Assembly: GCA_005281725.1 (NCBI GenBank)
Contig: SSBO01000005.1
Coordinates: 558,001-622,000 of the forward strand
DNA: 64,000 bases
Source: Wuchereria bancrofti
Lineage: Eukaryota > Nematoda > Chromadorea > Rhabditida > Onchocercidae
Direction: 5' to 3'
Shown here: positions 1-11,258 of the stretch, piece by piece
Position numbering within the stretch: position 1 is the stretch's first letter
Layout: each line of letters begins with the position of its first letter
The notes under the pieces: generated by a model
What the model was told of the DNA's origin: nothing
Databases searched by the model: none
Seen by the model: the letters and a program-made list of their open reading frames with translations, nothing else
Translations under genes and position numbers: made by a program

Positions 1-86
1 GTATTTCCATCCCTCTTATTGTTCTGTAAAAGTAATATTATGATCATTTATTTGTGATTTATTTACTCGATTTTTTTGCTTTTCAG

Positions 87-3000
87 ATAGCAGTGCTGCT
101 GTCAAATATTGTGTGTTCATCACTTCAGCCTTCATTTTTCGATAGTATTATCAAAATTAAGCACTTGCCATACTTTCCAGATATCCCGAAGTCCACATCG
201 TGGTATATTTTCCTCCAAGAAATTTACTTCATTGAAGAAATACACAGAGTTATGCATACGAGATGATTACAGGGTTCATGAAATACGTGTAGAGCAAATC
301 ATGGTAAAAAACGTGAAATTCTTAACGAAACAGAGTACTTATTACGAACTTCAAGAGTTACTTACCACTACACACAAGTTAATGGCATACCCATTGGTCG
401 ACGATCCATGTGAACTTTTCATCTTATTCCTTGAAAATTAAAGCAAAAAGTGTCAAATGTAAAACAAAAAGTCTTAAATACAAAGGAATTTAGCGTCGAT
501 GATATTGCTGGGATCGGTAAGTCGGGAAAATCTGCTTTGTTTATTGAATCAGATCGTAGGGGATGAAGCCCAACATGCCGAATATTTGCGAAGAATGCAA
601 TCGAAGAGTCAATTTCATGAAGCCATGGAAGATGGAGCTTGCAAAGATGAATCTCTTGTTAAGTACTGCTTTTCAATTTCTTATCTGAAGTAACGGTATT
701 ACTTACCCAGAATGAATGATACTGAGAAGTAAACGGCCTTAGGGCCTAGGATCATATTAAGAAATTCACACATTTATATACCATATTCACTTCTAACCTT
801 TTCTCGTATTTCTTATCTTTTCCATTTTTGCTGTAATCTGATAGAGATAAAAGGTCACCGATTCAGTGCACAAATGTCCATAAGTGAGTGAAAAGAAACT
901 TTCTTCCCTCTAATTTCCACAAATGTCCGAATACATCCCTTCAGGAACATTTATCAATGATGGCAATGATTTTCAAGTCGTCCACCGTGTTTAGTCTTCA
1001 GTTTAGTTTCTCCGTCTATGAATAAGTAAGGAACTGATCAAAACTGATTCAAATGTAGAATAGTATGGATATCTTTTTTGCTTCATTAGAATAATGATAT
1101 ATACTCTTTTCTTGTCCAAAGCAGTAAAATTTTAAAAATTATCCTTTCCTAACTTTCTCATTAGCATTATCAATTAAATTCATCTCAATGAGAATAGTCC
1201 TAACTCTCTCAATAAAGCAATTCGTATTCTCTGAGAAATCATAGATAACTGGGTTGACAGCTAGTTACTTATCTTTACTTGACACATGACCGCCACACGA
1301 AAAGATCTTTCCAACTGCATATGCTAGCTAATGCTTTAGTTAATATTGACCAAATTGCGGAAGTCTGAAGCTAAGTTGCGTATGTTTTTGATATTTCCTA
1401 TTCATATTATTTTAGAGGAATATATCTGGTATTAAGTGAAAACAAAATTCTTTAATCCAAACCTTCCTGCAGTTTCTCCATTGCGTCGGTTTTTCCAAAA
1501 ATTTCATTTGCGGAAGTCGAGAAGCATGTAAATGCGGAGGAGCTGCAACGATCGCGGACCGGGTCACTAGAATTGGGCGTCAATCGAGAGCCAAAGTTGA
1601 AGACGTCAATGAGCGAGCACGATATGCGAGAATCTAAGGAGAGAGACGAGAAGCAAAGTTTGAATGAAGTGGAACAATTGCATCCCGGACATGACTTTCG
1701 TGAAACTCTTGGCAGTGAGTGTTGTCTTTGAAGTGTTCAGAATTAACATTTCGCCGTGCTTATTTATTTGCATTCACCTTTTGTCATTTTTGTTTTTATA
1801 CTTTATCTGTTAGTTTTAATTTAATGCTTTTTAGGTATGTTCGAAAAAATTACACAGACATTTCGTACTCGAAAAAGAGAAGAACTGGAAGGTTTAAATC
1901 AAGAAGAAGTGATTGCTTTTATCTCTTTCCGAAACCATTTTTCATAAAAATTAAAATCTCGGAAAAAGGTTTCAACGGTAAATTAGCTTCACGCTTACCG
2001 CCTTGGAATATTCTTGAAGGACTTAGACAACAGAATGTCAATTCTTTACAGCGCCAAATCTGGGAAAAAGAGCAGCTCAGTAAAGGGATTGATTATTCTT
2101 ACACGACGATCGACCCTGCACCTTTCCAATTAGTGGAAGATACGTCGCTGTACAAAGTGCATTCGATCTTTTCGTTACTTGGCATACGTCGAGCTTACGT
2201 CACTAAGTGTGGTGTCCTCGTGGGTGTCGTGGCTGCAAAAGAGGTTGACACTCTAATTTTGGTATTCTTTGTAAGGCTTGTTCAGTTCTTTGGAAATAAT
2301 CATTCTGGGTTTCTCTTTTTCTTCCTTTGATTACTAAATATTGGCAGAAGTGAATTTCCAGATAGCATCAGCAATTGAACGGATACAAGCGGGAACTCTG
2401 ACGGCGGTCACAAAACGACCCGAGGAGGACGAATACGACAAAAAGAGCACCACTGAGGCAATGTTTGACTTCGTGGAAAGCAGTGAAAGTGACACCGACA
2501 ACGAAGATATCATTTTAGTTAGTGCTTCCGTCAATTGTTGATTATACTTCTATCCTAGAAAATGTGAAGACAAATCAACATCTGTCGTAACAAATCTCTT
2601 AGCAACCTTTTTGACCTTCGAAATTTCTTATGTTAATTGCTAATTCATTGAGGAAGAAGAAACTTCAATAATTCTCATATCATCGTACTCATTTCCAGCC
2701 AAGAGTAGAATTTGACAAAACCACGAGCAGTGAAATTCTGGAGGCAAAATTCGCAGCACTGCGAGCTTCAAGTTTGTTTTTCATCTATTCCTGAGAGTTC
2801 TTTGCTATGCCTTTCAAATTAACTATACCTTTTTCCAAAATTTTACATGACTTGTTACAGTTGGAAGAGAAACATCAACTGTAGATCGTCGGAAGAGCTA
2901 TCCACATTTCCCGGGAAAATCTTGTCGAAGTTCTCGGGTACCGAGATACGGGAGAAAAAGTTGTGACATAATCCTGGAAAAACTGTCAAATATGGATGAC

Positions 3001-3534
3001 CAGTTAGCAAAACAGAATTTTGGTCGCATGGTCGAAAAATCCAGAAGATTTCGAGATTCGATTTCCGAATCTGCACTGTCGAAAATTTCTTCTCGGGAAA
3101 GGTCAGGCTCAGGTAGACACTTTCTTTGGAAGTTACCTAAGTTGTTGCCATCGATTTCAAAGATAGTAAGTTGGTGGTTTCATGTTTTTGATGCTTCTCA
3201 GGAGCAATTTTCAGGCAGTCGAAGTGACCAATTCATTATGTCACCCGACCAAAACTTCGACACATATCCAAAAGAGCCTTGTAGTAATGAATCAGATCCA
3301 GTGGCTGGGACTTCTGCGCCGCAACAAAGTGCTGCACCATCGTGTTTTAATTCCAGTTTAAGTGCTGTCCATGATTTGTTTATTAGGAGTGACCCAAGAT
3401 GTGAAACAGGTAGTCCTGTTAACGTCGCCTCTACCGCCACGGAATGCTTCCCGGAACAAAATTCATCAACAAGATTTGTCAAGTCGGATGCGGATACAAC
3501 TCCCGTGTTAAGGACGAAGAAAAACATTGCCTGA
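87..3534 (+). CDS. ClC-family chloride channel, C-terminal part (CBS1, linker, CBS2, tail); 5' end outside window
   Basis: Voltage-gated chloride channel of the ClC-1/2 (nematode CLH) type, plasma membrane. Only the cytosolic end is present; the channel helices lie upstream of the window. The first exon (87-202) encodes the end of the membrane domain and the start of the cytosolic part (SLQPSFFDSIIKIKHLPY). Exon 273-409 and the exon from 494 encode CBS1 (VHEIRVEQIM, then MILLGSVSREN). A linker exon lies near 1470-1706, then 1835-1891, and 1987 onward gives CBS2 (IDPAPFQLVED, then the HSIFSLLGIRRAYVTKCG segment). Later exons (2341-2519, 2700-2770, 2862-3534) encode a serine-rich regulatory tail ending at TGA 3532-3534. 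The family match is strong. The junction around 2240-2345 has no canonical donor in the right phase, so that part of the model is uncertain. The exact paralogue (clh-3-like is the best guess) is not established. Confidence 0.85.
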
Positions 3535-3845
3535 CAATTCTTTTGGTTAAGAAATAGAAGGTCGCATCAAAGAATTTCTTAGGTCTCATAAATCAAACAT
3601 TTGTGAAAATATATCAAATTTGTAAAAGCAACTTTCGTTTGTGATGGATTATTTTGGCACTATGAAGTTCATTGAACGAAATATTTTTCATGAAGCGCAT
3701 AAACAGAAACAGAAAATAGGACATTAAGTAAGAAACCTGAAATTCACACTTCTAAATCTTTTATCACTTTTTTTTACTTTTTTACAGCCATTACAAATAA
3801 TGCTGCAAAACAATGTTTGTTATTATGATCTAATGCATTCCACAT

Positions 3846-3851
3846 AATAAA
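3846..3851 (+). other. AATAAA polyadenylation signal candidate for the ClC gene
   Basis: AATAAA hexamer about 310 bp after the ClC stop codon, in AT-rich sequence. AT-rich DNA makes chance hexamers common, so this is only a candidate. Confidence 0.35.
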
Positions 3852-4505
3852 TTATACAAAACTGTGGTTTTTTTTAAATGCTAAATGCAGCTTTGCATAT
3901 GAAAACTGAATGTGCCATTTAGATTTATGCTATTCGACAATGATTGGAAAAAATTTCATTATGAAAATTTCGGATCTTTGTAAGAGAATTTTGCTTTTGG
4001 AAAGTATTTTGAAAAAATAATTGTCTCATTTATAGGTACTAATTCATAAATTAATCCTATCTTCCAAGCTTACGCATTTAAAAAATATTGTTAGAGTAGA
4101 GTACCACACAATCCAGTGATTTTGCATGAAGAAATTGAACAAGAAAAATTTGAAAAACGGTGGGAATTATTGGACCAATGTCACCCAATGATTAGAGATG
4201 AATGATAGTATGAAGGTGAAGAATCGATTAATCAAGTATAAAAAATAAAGTATGAACTGCTAATGTATGATGTTTACCTCTGATAAAAATAAATAAGGTG
4301 TCGTGCAGTAAGTGCTTTAGTTCTATTAGTCCATTCCGGAAGATAAATTGTATTTTATTATTTAGCTGAAAAGAAAAAAAATTTAGAATTCCGAACTGGT
4401 TGTTGTCGCTTTATTTATGAGAGAAAATTATTAGTGGGAGAAGAAAGAAACGCTTTTTGGCAAGAAAGCTGTAGACGGATTAATGAATCAGTCGTATGAT
4501 ATAAA

Positions 4506-4879
4506 TCGTTTACTTAGAAAGTTATTATTCAAAGTTTTAGAGCAAGTGGGAAAAGATAAATCGATGGGAACATTTGCACCTCACATTAATCACTCTGTTG
4601 TGCATTTACAAGGATATTTGCGCCAGTTTTAGTCTGTTGCAAATGGCGCAACAGATAAGAATTGCTATTCGTAGCATGAAAGCTACTAAGTTGCGGGAAT
4701 TGTTTTGGATAAAGTGTAGAAGTTGTTCGAGATAAATCTACATGTACTGTTGTTAAACTGATAAGACGATCAAGCTTATCACTGCAAGATGGAAAAGGAC
4801 TCGTCTGTGATTTCGGTACTATTTCGATTAGTATAAACTAGTACATTTCGTTTATTTAGAAAGTCGTTATTCAAAGTTT
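4506..4879 (+). repeat. Pair of 32-bp direct repeats, 3 mismatches
   Basis: Positions 4506-4537 and 4848-4879 match at 29 of 32 bases, both containing TTATTCAAAGTTT. Spacing is about 340 bp, with no matching flanks noticed. It may be an old local duplication or an arm of a decayed element. Confidence 0.55.
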
Positions 4880-6977
4880 GTTTGATTATATAATTGTGAA
4901 AATAGTCTCAAATTCTTGACTGCACTTCGAAATGTTTAATTTCGATATAACAAGGTTAAAAGAGTGCTGCTAAGGAAGTATTCAGGTAGAATATGTTTCT
5001 GCCAACAAACATCCATATTGGAACATAATTAGCTTACCTCCCTGCGACATTTGCTACTTCTCTTAAGTTCTAGTCCACTAAGCTATCAGAACTGAACGAG
5101 GAGAGAAACAGAAGAGAGGTTATTCAATCCCTGATAAAGTTCTTTTCACTGATAAGGAATTCGTGATGCTGATATTCAAAAATAGAGGTTGTTACTTTTC
5201 TCCGTGTTCAGCTCGAAAAAATACATATTTTGAAAGAAGGAATTCTAAATATTGCTTATCAGTAGGGAGCACTAATCTGTTCGTATCAATTTGAAGTGCA
5301 GAAATGTTCCATGTCACTATTATCAGCGAATATCATCGTTTCTTCTCGAGACATTCGTACTTATAGGACGTACAAAATTCATAAGTTATTACTGCTGATA
5401 ACAAGATTTGTGTTTGCTAAAAGCCAAACTTTGCAAATCAAAGATCACCAATAAGAAATCTCGGTCATATCAAGAGCATTTCTAGATACTGTTTTTCTTA
5501 AGCATCGATCAGAATAATTTTATTTTCTAAAATACCGATAACGACTAAGAACCATCGTTATCAATCAATGCTCTATTATTTCGCAAAAAAGGACTCATCT
5601 TGATAACTCTACCGTTCCTAATAGGAAAACGTTGGATTTCTTCTTTGTTTGTCTTAACGTTTTGTGATGATAATGACGAATAATGATATGATAACATTAC
5701 AATAAATACACATCAGAGAAACTGGTCGACGACACACAGAGAAAACATAGGAAGTGCAAAAGTGCATTTTCGGTGACAATGTTACGAGGTGATATTAGCC
5801 AGGACCGGCTTCTACGGCACAACGCCTATTCATGATTCTGCTTCCGTCACATGTAACGTTGTGACCTTCTGCTAGCACGCTTGAAATGAAAAGCTGTAGC
5901 TAAGCACTGGGTGACACTGTCATTACTGGCTTGCTAGCTACTTGCAGTTGAGAATTCTTCTCTAGAACTATGTAACATACGAGATGTCATTTTTAGAAAT
6001 TAAATTAATCTCCTTTCGGGCTCATCTTACTTTCATTTATTGTTTTGAAAGAATTTAAAACAAAGTGGCAATCTTTTCTCGCTTTCATCTTTGTCTGATA
6101 TTAGTGAGTGCTACTTGATAAGGCGTTAAGAATAAATGTTAAAAAAGTGCAAGTTTAATCGAACTATCACTAAAATAACAACATGATTACTGTAACTAAA
6201 ATACAGCTTAGCACTACTACTCGTTATAGAGAATCAAAAAGTAAAGCTAAGTTTTATCTCAAGTTTTCGATGATTAGAAAACAGAAAAAACCACTGCTTT
6301 GACAAGCTGAAGGATTTAAAAAAAGAGGACTTTAGTCTAAAACTGGGTGAAGGATTGAAGTTCAGACAATGTTGCTTACTTGCAATGCTATTTGTCATCA
6401 GAGGAGGTAGATGAGGAACATTCCATTCGCCATTTAAATATTTGTCGTCAGTGTTTCTTGTTTTTTGTCCGTGTCAACTAAGGCTATGGTTCTGAGAGTT
6501 ACAGTGCTCCGTTTTAGAGAAGTGATAAAATGTTTGTTATTTTATCTGCGGCTGGAAGAGTTAATCGTTTTTACTTTCGCTCTCCCTTCCAGCGACATCG
6601 TAAAAGGCGAACTTTATGGCTGGCTAACAACGAGTCTCAAATATCTATCTGCTCATATAAAAGCAAACAGTCATATTTGCTGTCTTATTTTCAGTTAGCT
6701 CTCATTGTAACCTTTCTGTTCTATTCGGTGGTTGCTAACAAATGTGCTTCAAATATTTAATAAAAATGGAATTTTCCAGATAGAATATCCAGGAGGTTTT
6801 CAAATTACCCGGAAGTCGAAAATTCGATTGTGGGTTTGTTGCAGAACACAGCGTTTTACAGCTGCTTTCAAGCAGAAACTGGATTCATCTTGACTTAAAG
6901 TCACGTTTTAGAGTGCTGGTAGGAAAGCTCTTTTTCATTATTTCCTTGAGCGGTGGGTATAAAAGGGTCATTTCAGG

Positions 6978-9900
6978 ATGCTGCCACCAATACTGAGGGC
7001 TCCCGACCACTGCAGCGCTTTAGTCCGAAGATTGCATCAGTGTCGCCAAAGGGGTGAGCTTCTTGACTGCAGCATTCGTGTGGACACCGTGGACGGCGAC
7101 ACCAAGCATATCCTTGTGCACAAGATAATCATACACTGCTCCAGCAATATTCTGAAGGATCTACCTTGCGATGTGGTGAAAAAGGTACAAGCACATCCAT
7201 TCGAGCTTGCACTCATCAAAATCTAAACCAAATTGCACTAAGAGCAATGATGGATCAGTTTTTTAAAGATATTTATAGAGACTTTTTAAATGTCAACACT
7301 TATATATAATGCAAAATATTAAAATTGAAATTTAACACATGAACGTTGAAATAATCAGACAAAAAAGCTAAAATGTGCAGATCTTCAGGTTGGTTTGCAA
7401 GAGGTCAATTTAAATTTGAAATCCAACGATGAAGTCAATTGCCTAGAAGCTCTGATCAGTTTCATGTATACTGGATCACTCGAAACAGCCAATTGTGAAC
7501 TAAATATTGTAAATCTTTTTAGAGACAGTTATTAGAAATGCCATTTCGTGCTCATTCACTTCATCCTGTAACCTTCATATTTCTTGACCAAAGCTATTTC
7601 AAATCACAATTACAGCTGTCACCCAATAATTTTAACAAGTTTTTTAAATGATAATAATTAGGACAAAGCCTAATGATTGCCATGTGGTGATACATTATTC
7701 CTTCTTTTATTAGATACATTTTTTTAAAAAAAAAAAAGGAGAAGGGCTAACATTTACAGTTTCGGTAAAATTTGAAGTGATTTTTGTTGGCTGTTTTTGT
7801 AGTTAAAAAAGAATTTTCCCAACATTGCTGATGTGTCAGATGCAATTCACAAGTTTAATTACTGCCAACTTTTTATAGCTTAAACGACTAGCGATGCTGT
7901 ATGGAATCCATGGAGTGCTCAACCTGATGCAATCACCTGAACAGGACACGTTGTCAGTAACACATTCATCAGGTACCGGATGAAGAAATCTGATTCAGTT
8001 TACTTAATTCGTCCAGTTTCTAGTTAAAAGACAACAAATAATGGATTCCAATCTCAGCTTTAGTCTTGACACCGACTTTACTGTCCAATTAATTAGTTTG
8101 AGGGATGAAGAAGAGATGAAGAACTGAATGAAGGGAATAGTCGTAGATAATAAAAAGGAGAACAAATGATATAGCAGAAGTGATTATAAAAATTGCTAAC
8201 ATCTGCTGAAAGTTGGAAAGGATAAAGTTAGTCTTTGTAAGTACTGAAATTAAGATTTGCATGCACCGACAGTCACTTCACCTGCAGCGGTGAAAGAGTG
8301 GACGCAGCGTGTTGTGCAAAATATGCAGTGGGTAAGAAATTTAGATATTCCACGCAAATAACAATAATTTCTTTGCTGCAAGCTTTTCACTGACTTTCGG
8401 ACTGAATAAAAGTTATCAGCGAAGCTTATGCCTTTTGCGTCACTGTAAGATGTTACTGCTCGTTGTTGCAAAGTTTCCGCTTCTTTCTACTTCTGCTTCC
8501 TGTACTTCCCGTCATCTCGTGTCATCGTGTCACATAAACTGCCGCCACTCTATTCCCATTGGAGGCACGCGTCCGCTTCTGTCACTTTGAGCTTGAGTTA
8601 CTGCATTATTACTTATGAACTCATTCATTGATATTTTGGATCCTAAATCAATCCTTTTAGACGTACGGCAATTTACTATTTCCAAACAGCCGCATGTTTT
8701 CCCACGTTTCCACGTTGGAAGTCGTCGATAAGAACCCAAGAAGAAACCAGCATACAGTAAGTTACAGGTTCAGTCCATCGCTAACTGTTCAGTTCATTTT
8801 TTCTTAGAACTAGTAGTAGTAATCAGTGGTACTTTTAAGCTGCTATAGAAGCTTATGAGATTGCTGGAAATTGTCTCTGATACCTTTTTAGTTTGTTGTT
8901 GCTTTTTGGTAAGTATAACTTACCTTTGAAAATATTTTCAGTTTGATTCAGCGTCACAACTACAAACTTTTATCGATGAACCAGCAGCAACTTGTACCGC
9001 TGAACAGATAGAGTTATGGCATAGACCGATAAGACGTGCTGTAAGTAATGACTCACGAGAACAGAAAAGTGAAGTGATTATACCTAGCAGTGAGCGTGAA
9101 GGTACTTTCCTGTCCTTTGACACTTTTTCCTGATACAGCTGAGAAATGATTTTCCTTCAAACCGGTCAGACATGTCTCATGTTATCTCATTAGAAAGTAA
9201 CGCTTTCTTAACCGTGCATTAACTGCTCAACGATTGAGGTTGGTGTCGGAATAAGAAATACATTGAAAGAGTTCCATCCGGCTACATGTGTACAGTATGT
9301 CAAAAAGTATACGGTCGCTATAACTCGGTATCGTATCATGTCACAATTTATCACCGTAACCCGCCAATACGATGCGATGAAGAAGGTTGCAAGTTTAGCA
9401 CCCGTGAAGCGCGTTATATTCATTTCCACAAATTTTATCGGCATCGTATACCATTGCCTGAAAATATTGATTTGGGTAAGCTTTTGATGGTGATAAAGAA
9501 GTTAGATTTCGAAATCTCCAAATCTCACTCCAAATCTGTTCGACATTTTCTCTTTGACATGAAATTTCCTTCAAAGTTTATTTCATTTAGGTTCTCGTAA
9601 GTGTGTCTTATGCAGACATATATCAAAGAGTCCCGCAATGCTGGAGAAGCACATAAGCCGCCACCTGCAATGCTGCACCAAAACTGGCCAAAACTACCAG
9701 TGCCCGCAGTGCAAGAAGCAAACAAACTCACAGCAAGAAATGCTGGATCATATAATGGTGCACACGGAACCAGAAGAGCCGAGCTTCCCCTGCGCACATT
9801 GCAAATATCGGTCCGTGTCCTTTCTAATCTTCGAGCACCTTTCTCGGCATTACGTGTTTTCAACTTATGGACAAGTGGAAATATATTTCAGAGGACAAAC

Positions 9901-10060
9901 AGAGCGGTCACTCCAGCAGCATGTACTCTTCAAACACACTTCCGATATGTTCTCAAGAAAATTCACGTGTACTCATTGCCTGTACGCTTCTACGGATTCG
10001 GTCAATCTTGCCGCACACTACAAAAAAATGCACCCGCAGCACCAGCATCAATTAAAGTAA
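6978..10060 (+). CDS. BTB/POZ domain protein with six C2H2 zinc fingers
   Basis: Predicted nuclear DNA-binding regulator of about 410 aa. Exons: 6978-7184, 7389-7508, 7879-7972, 8273-8331, 8942-9101, 9272-9475, 9591-9810, 9892-10060; phases agree and the total is 1233 nt. The first three exons encode a BTB fold (GELLDCSIRVDT, LVHKIIIHCSS, then CLEALISFMYTGSLE), normally a dimerisation module. After an acidic linker come six fingers starting with CTVC, CDEEGC, CVLC, CPQC, CAHC and CTHC, each with two spaced histidines. Finger five is intact only if the 81-nt intron 9811-9891 is removed, which supports that intron. An acceptor-like TTTCAG lies directly before the ATG, so trans-splicing is plausible. 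BTB-ZF combinations are common in insects and vertebrates but rarer in nematodes. No orthologue name is assigned. Confidence 0.82.
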
Positions 10061-10169
10061 TAGCTTTTAGCAACCGATCGCTCTATTTCCTGGGAATTAA
10101 TTTTTCCAATATTTGCAATTGATTTTTCTCTAGTTCTTAAGTTTCAGGTCATCAAAGACATCTTATTAG

Positions 10170-10480
10170 TTAAATCCTGGAGTTTGGAACAATTACTGTG
10201 GTATGTGGGAGGCGGGTATTGTGATATCCATCCCAAAGACTGTAAAAACGGGTTGCTGCCATATCTGAAAGATCGATTCCGTAGCACAGACCTGGAAGAG
10301 GGGAACGTGAAATAGAAGTATCACTTGGACTTTTCTCATTTGTAAGGTAATCAGTAATGTCAGTCACTTCACCTTTGATATGATAACGATAGATATTATC
10401 AAAATGTTTCGTGATTAATTTCAATAAAGAATGATACATTCCGTACACTTCCGTTAGTGTTAATTCCCTTCGGGAAATCG
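10170..10480 (-). CDS. Hypothetical coding exon or gene remnant, unrecognised
   Basis: The minus strand carries an open frame of about 100 codons with balanced composition (for example SPLPGLCYGIDLSDM and RFYSLWDGYHNTRLPHTT), ending with TAA at 10170. It looks more protein-like than most chance frames here. Further up on the same strand (10752-10934) is another frame with VSSLNFQILEVCTALNQ. I could not join these into one model with valid splice sites and phases. A decayed gene, a partial gene or chance are all possible. It sits between two zinc-finger genes on the other strand. Confidence 0.3.
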
Positions 10481-11040
10481 ATCATGACTTGTTTCGGTAA
10501 TTCCAGGTAACATGTAAGGGGTTGAACTACCTTATACAGGTGCTTCGAATGCTAGACATGAGCTAGGAATATATTAACGATAGCTATTGAAGGGTAATTT
10601 GTGGGAATCCTCTCTATTCTGCGTACTTCTTCAGAGTGACTTTTGATGACGGACTGACAAAAGTAAGTCCACTATGAACGACTTTTTTGACAGGTATTTC
10701 CATGAAATGTGCAAAATCATAAAAGATCGGAACAAAATGTTATTTGAAAAACTATGAAAGAGAATGGCAAAAAGATTGATTTTGTTGAATGAATATAGAA
10801 AACAGAAAAACTGTTTCCTGGTAATCCTCTTCATCGTTGATAAATAAATTTTTTTGGTTTAATGCTGTACAAACTTCTAGAATCTGAAAGTTTAGACTGC
10901 TGACCATTGGGCCCGGCGCTCGGTATCTAAACACTTATAATGTTTTGATAAACAATTTCACTATCAAAAAGAGAGAGGCAATAAATTTATGAGCACTAAA
11001 GAAAGAACCTGTGACTAAACTGGACTACGATGTTTTTGTA

Positions 11041-11185
11041 GGAAGGCGAAAGTGGCTTATGCAGAGCACCTTAATGACTGTTCGATGAATTTACATTCGA
11101 GACTGGCGAAAAGCGAAATTCTTATTCGAGAAGTCACAGAAGAAGAAGAGATTGAAAAGAAGAGTGAAGAGAAGAGAGGGAGATA
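11041..11185 (+). CDS. Possible orphan exon, charged C-terminus
   Basis: A frame opens after an acceptor-like TTTTTGTAG at 11040 and reads about 48 codons, rich in Glu, Lys and Arg near the end (EEEEIEKKSEEKRGR), to a TAA near 11185. No upstream partner exon was found and no family is recognised. The low-complexity, purine-rich 3' half could make this frame open by chance. Confidence 0.2.
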
Positions 11186-11258
11186 AATATTTACACCTTA
11201 TGCAAATATGATGCAAAGGTGAAAGGAAAATTAGCATACAGAAGAGACAGTTTTCGAA

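Larger units (their letters stand above)
3535..6977. other. Intergenic region, no gene recognised
   Basis: About 3.4 kb of AT-rich sequence with short, stop-interrupted frames on both strands. It holds the 3' UTR of the ClC gene and presumably the promoter of the BTB zinc-finger gene. The only structure seen is a diverged 32-bp direct repeat (4506-4537 and 4848-4879). Confidence 0.6.

Noticed and set aside
6958..6964. TATAAAA as a TATA box for the BTB zinc-finger gene
   Set aside because: It is only about 20 bp before the ATG and directly before a splice-acceptor-like TTTCAG, so it is better read as intron or outron sequence.
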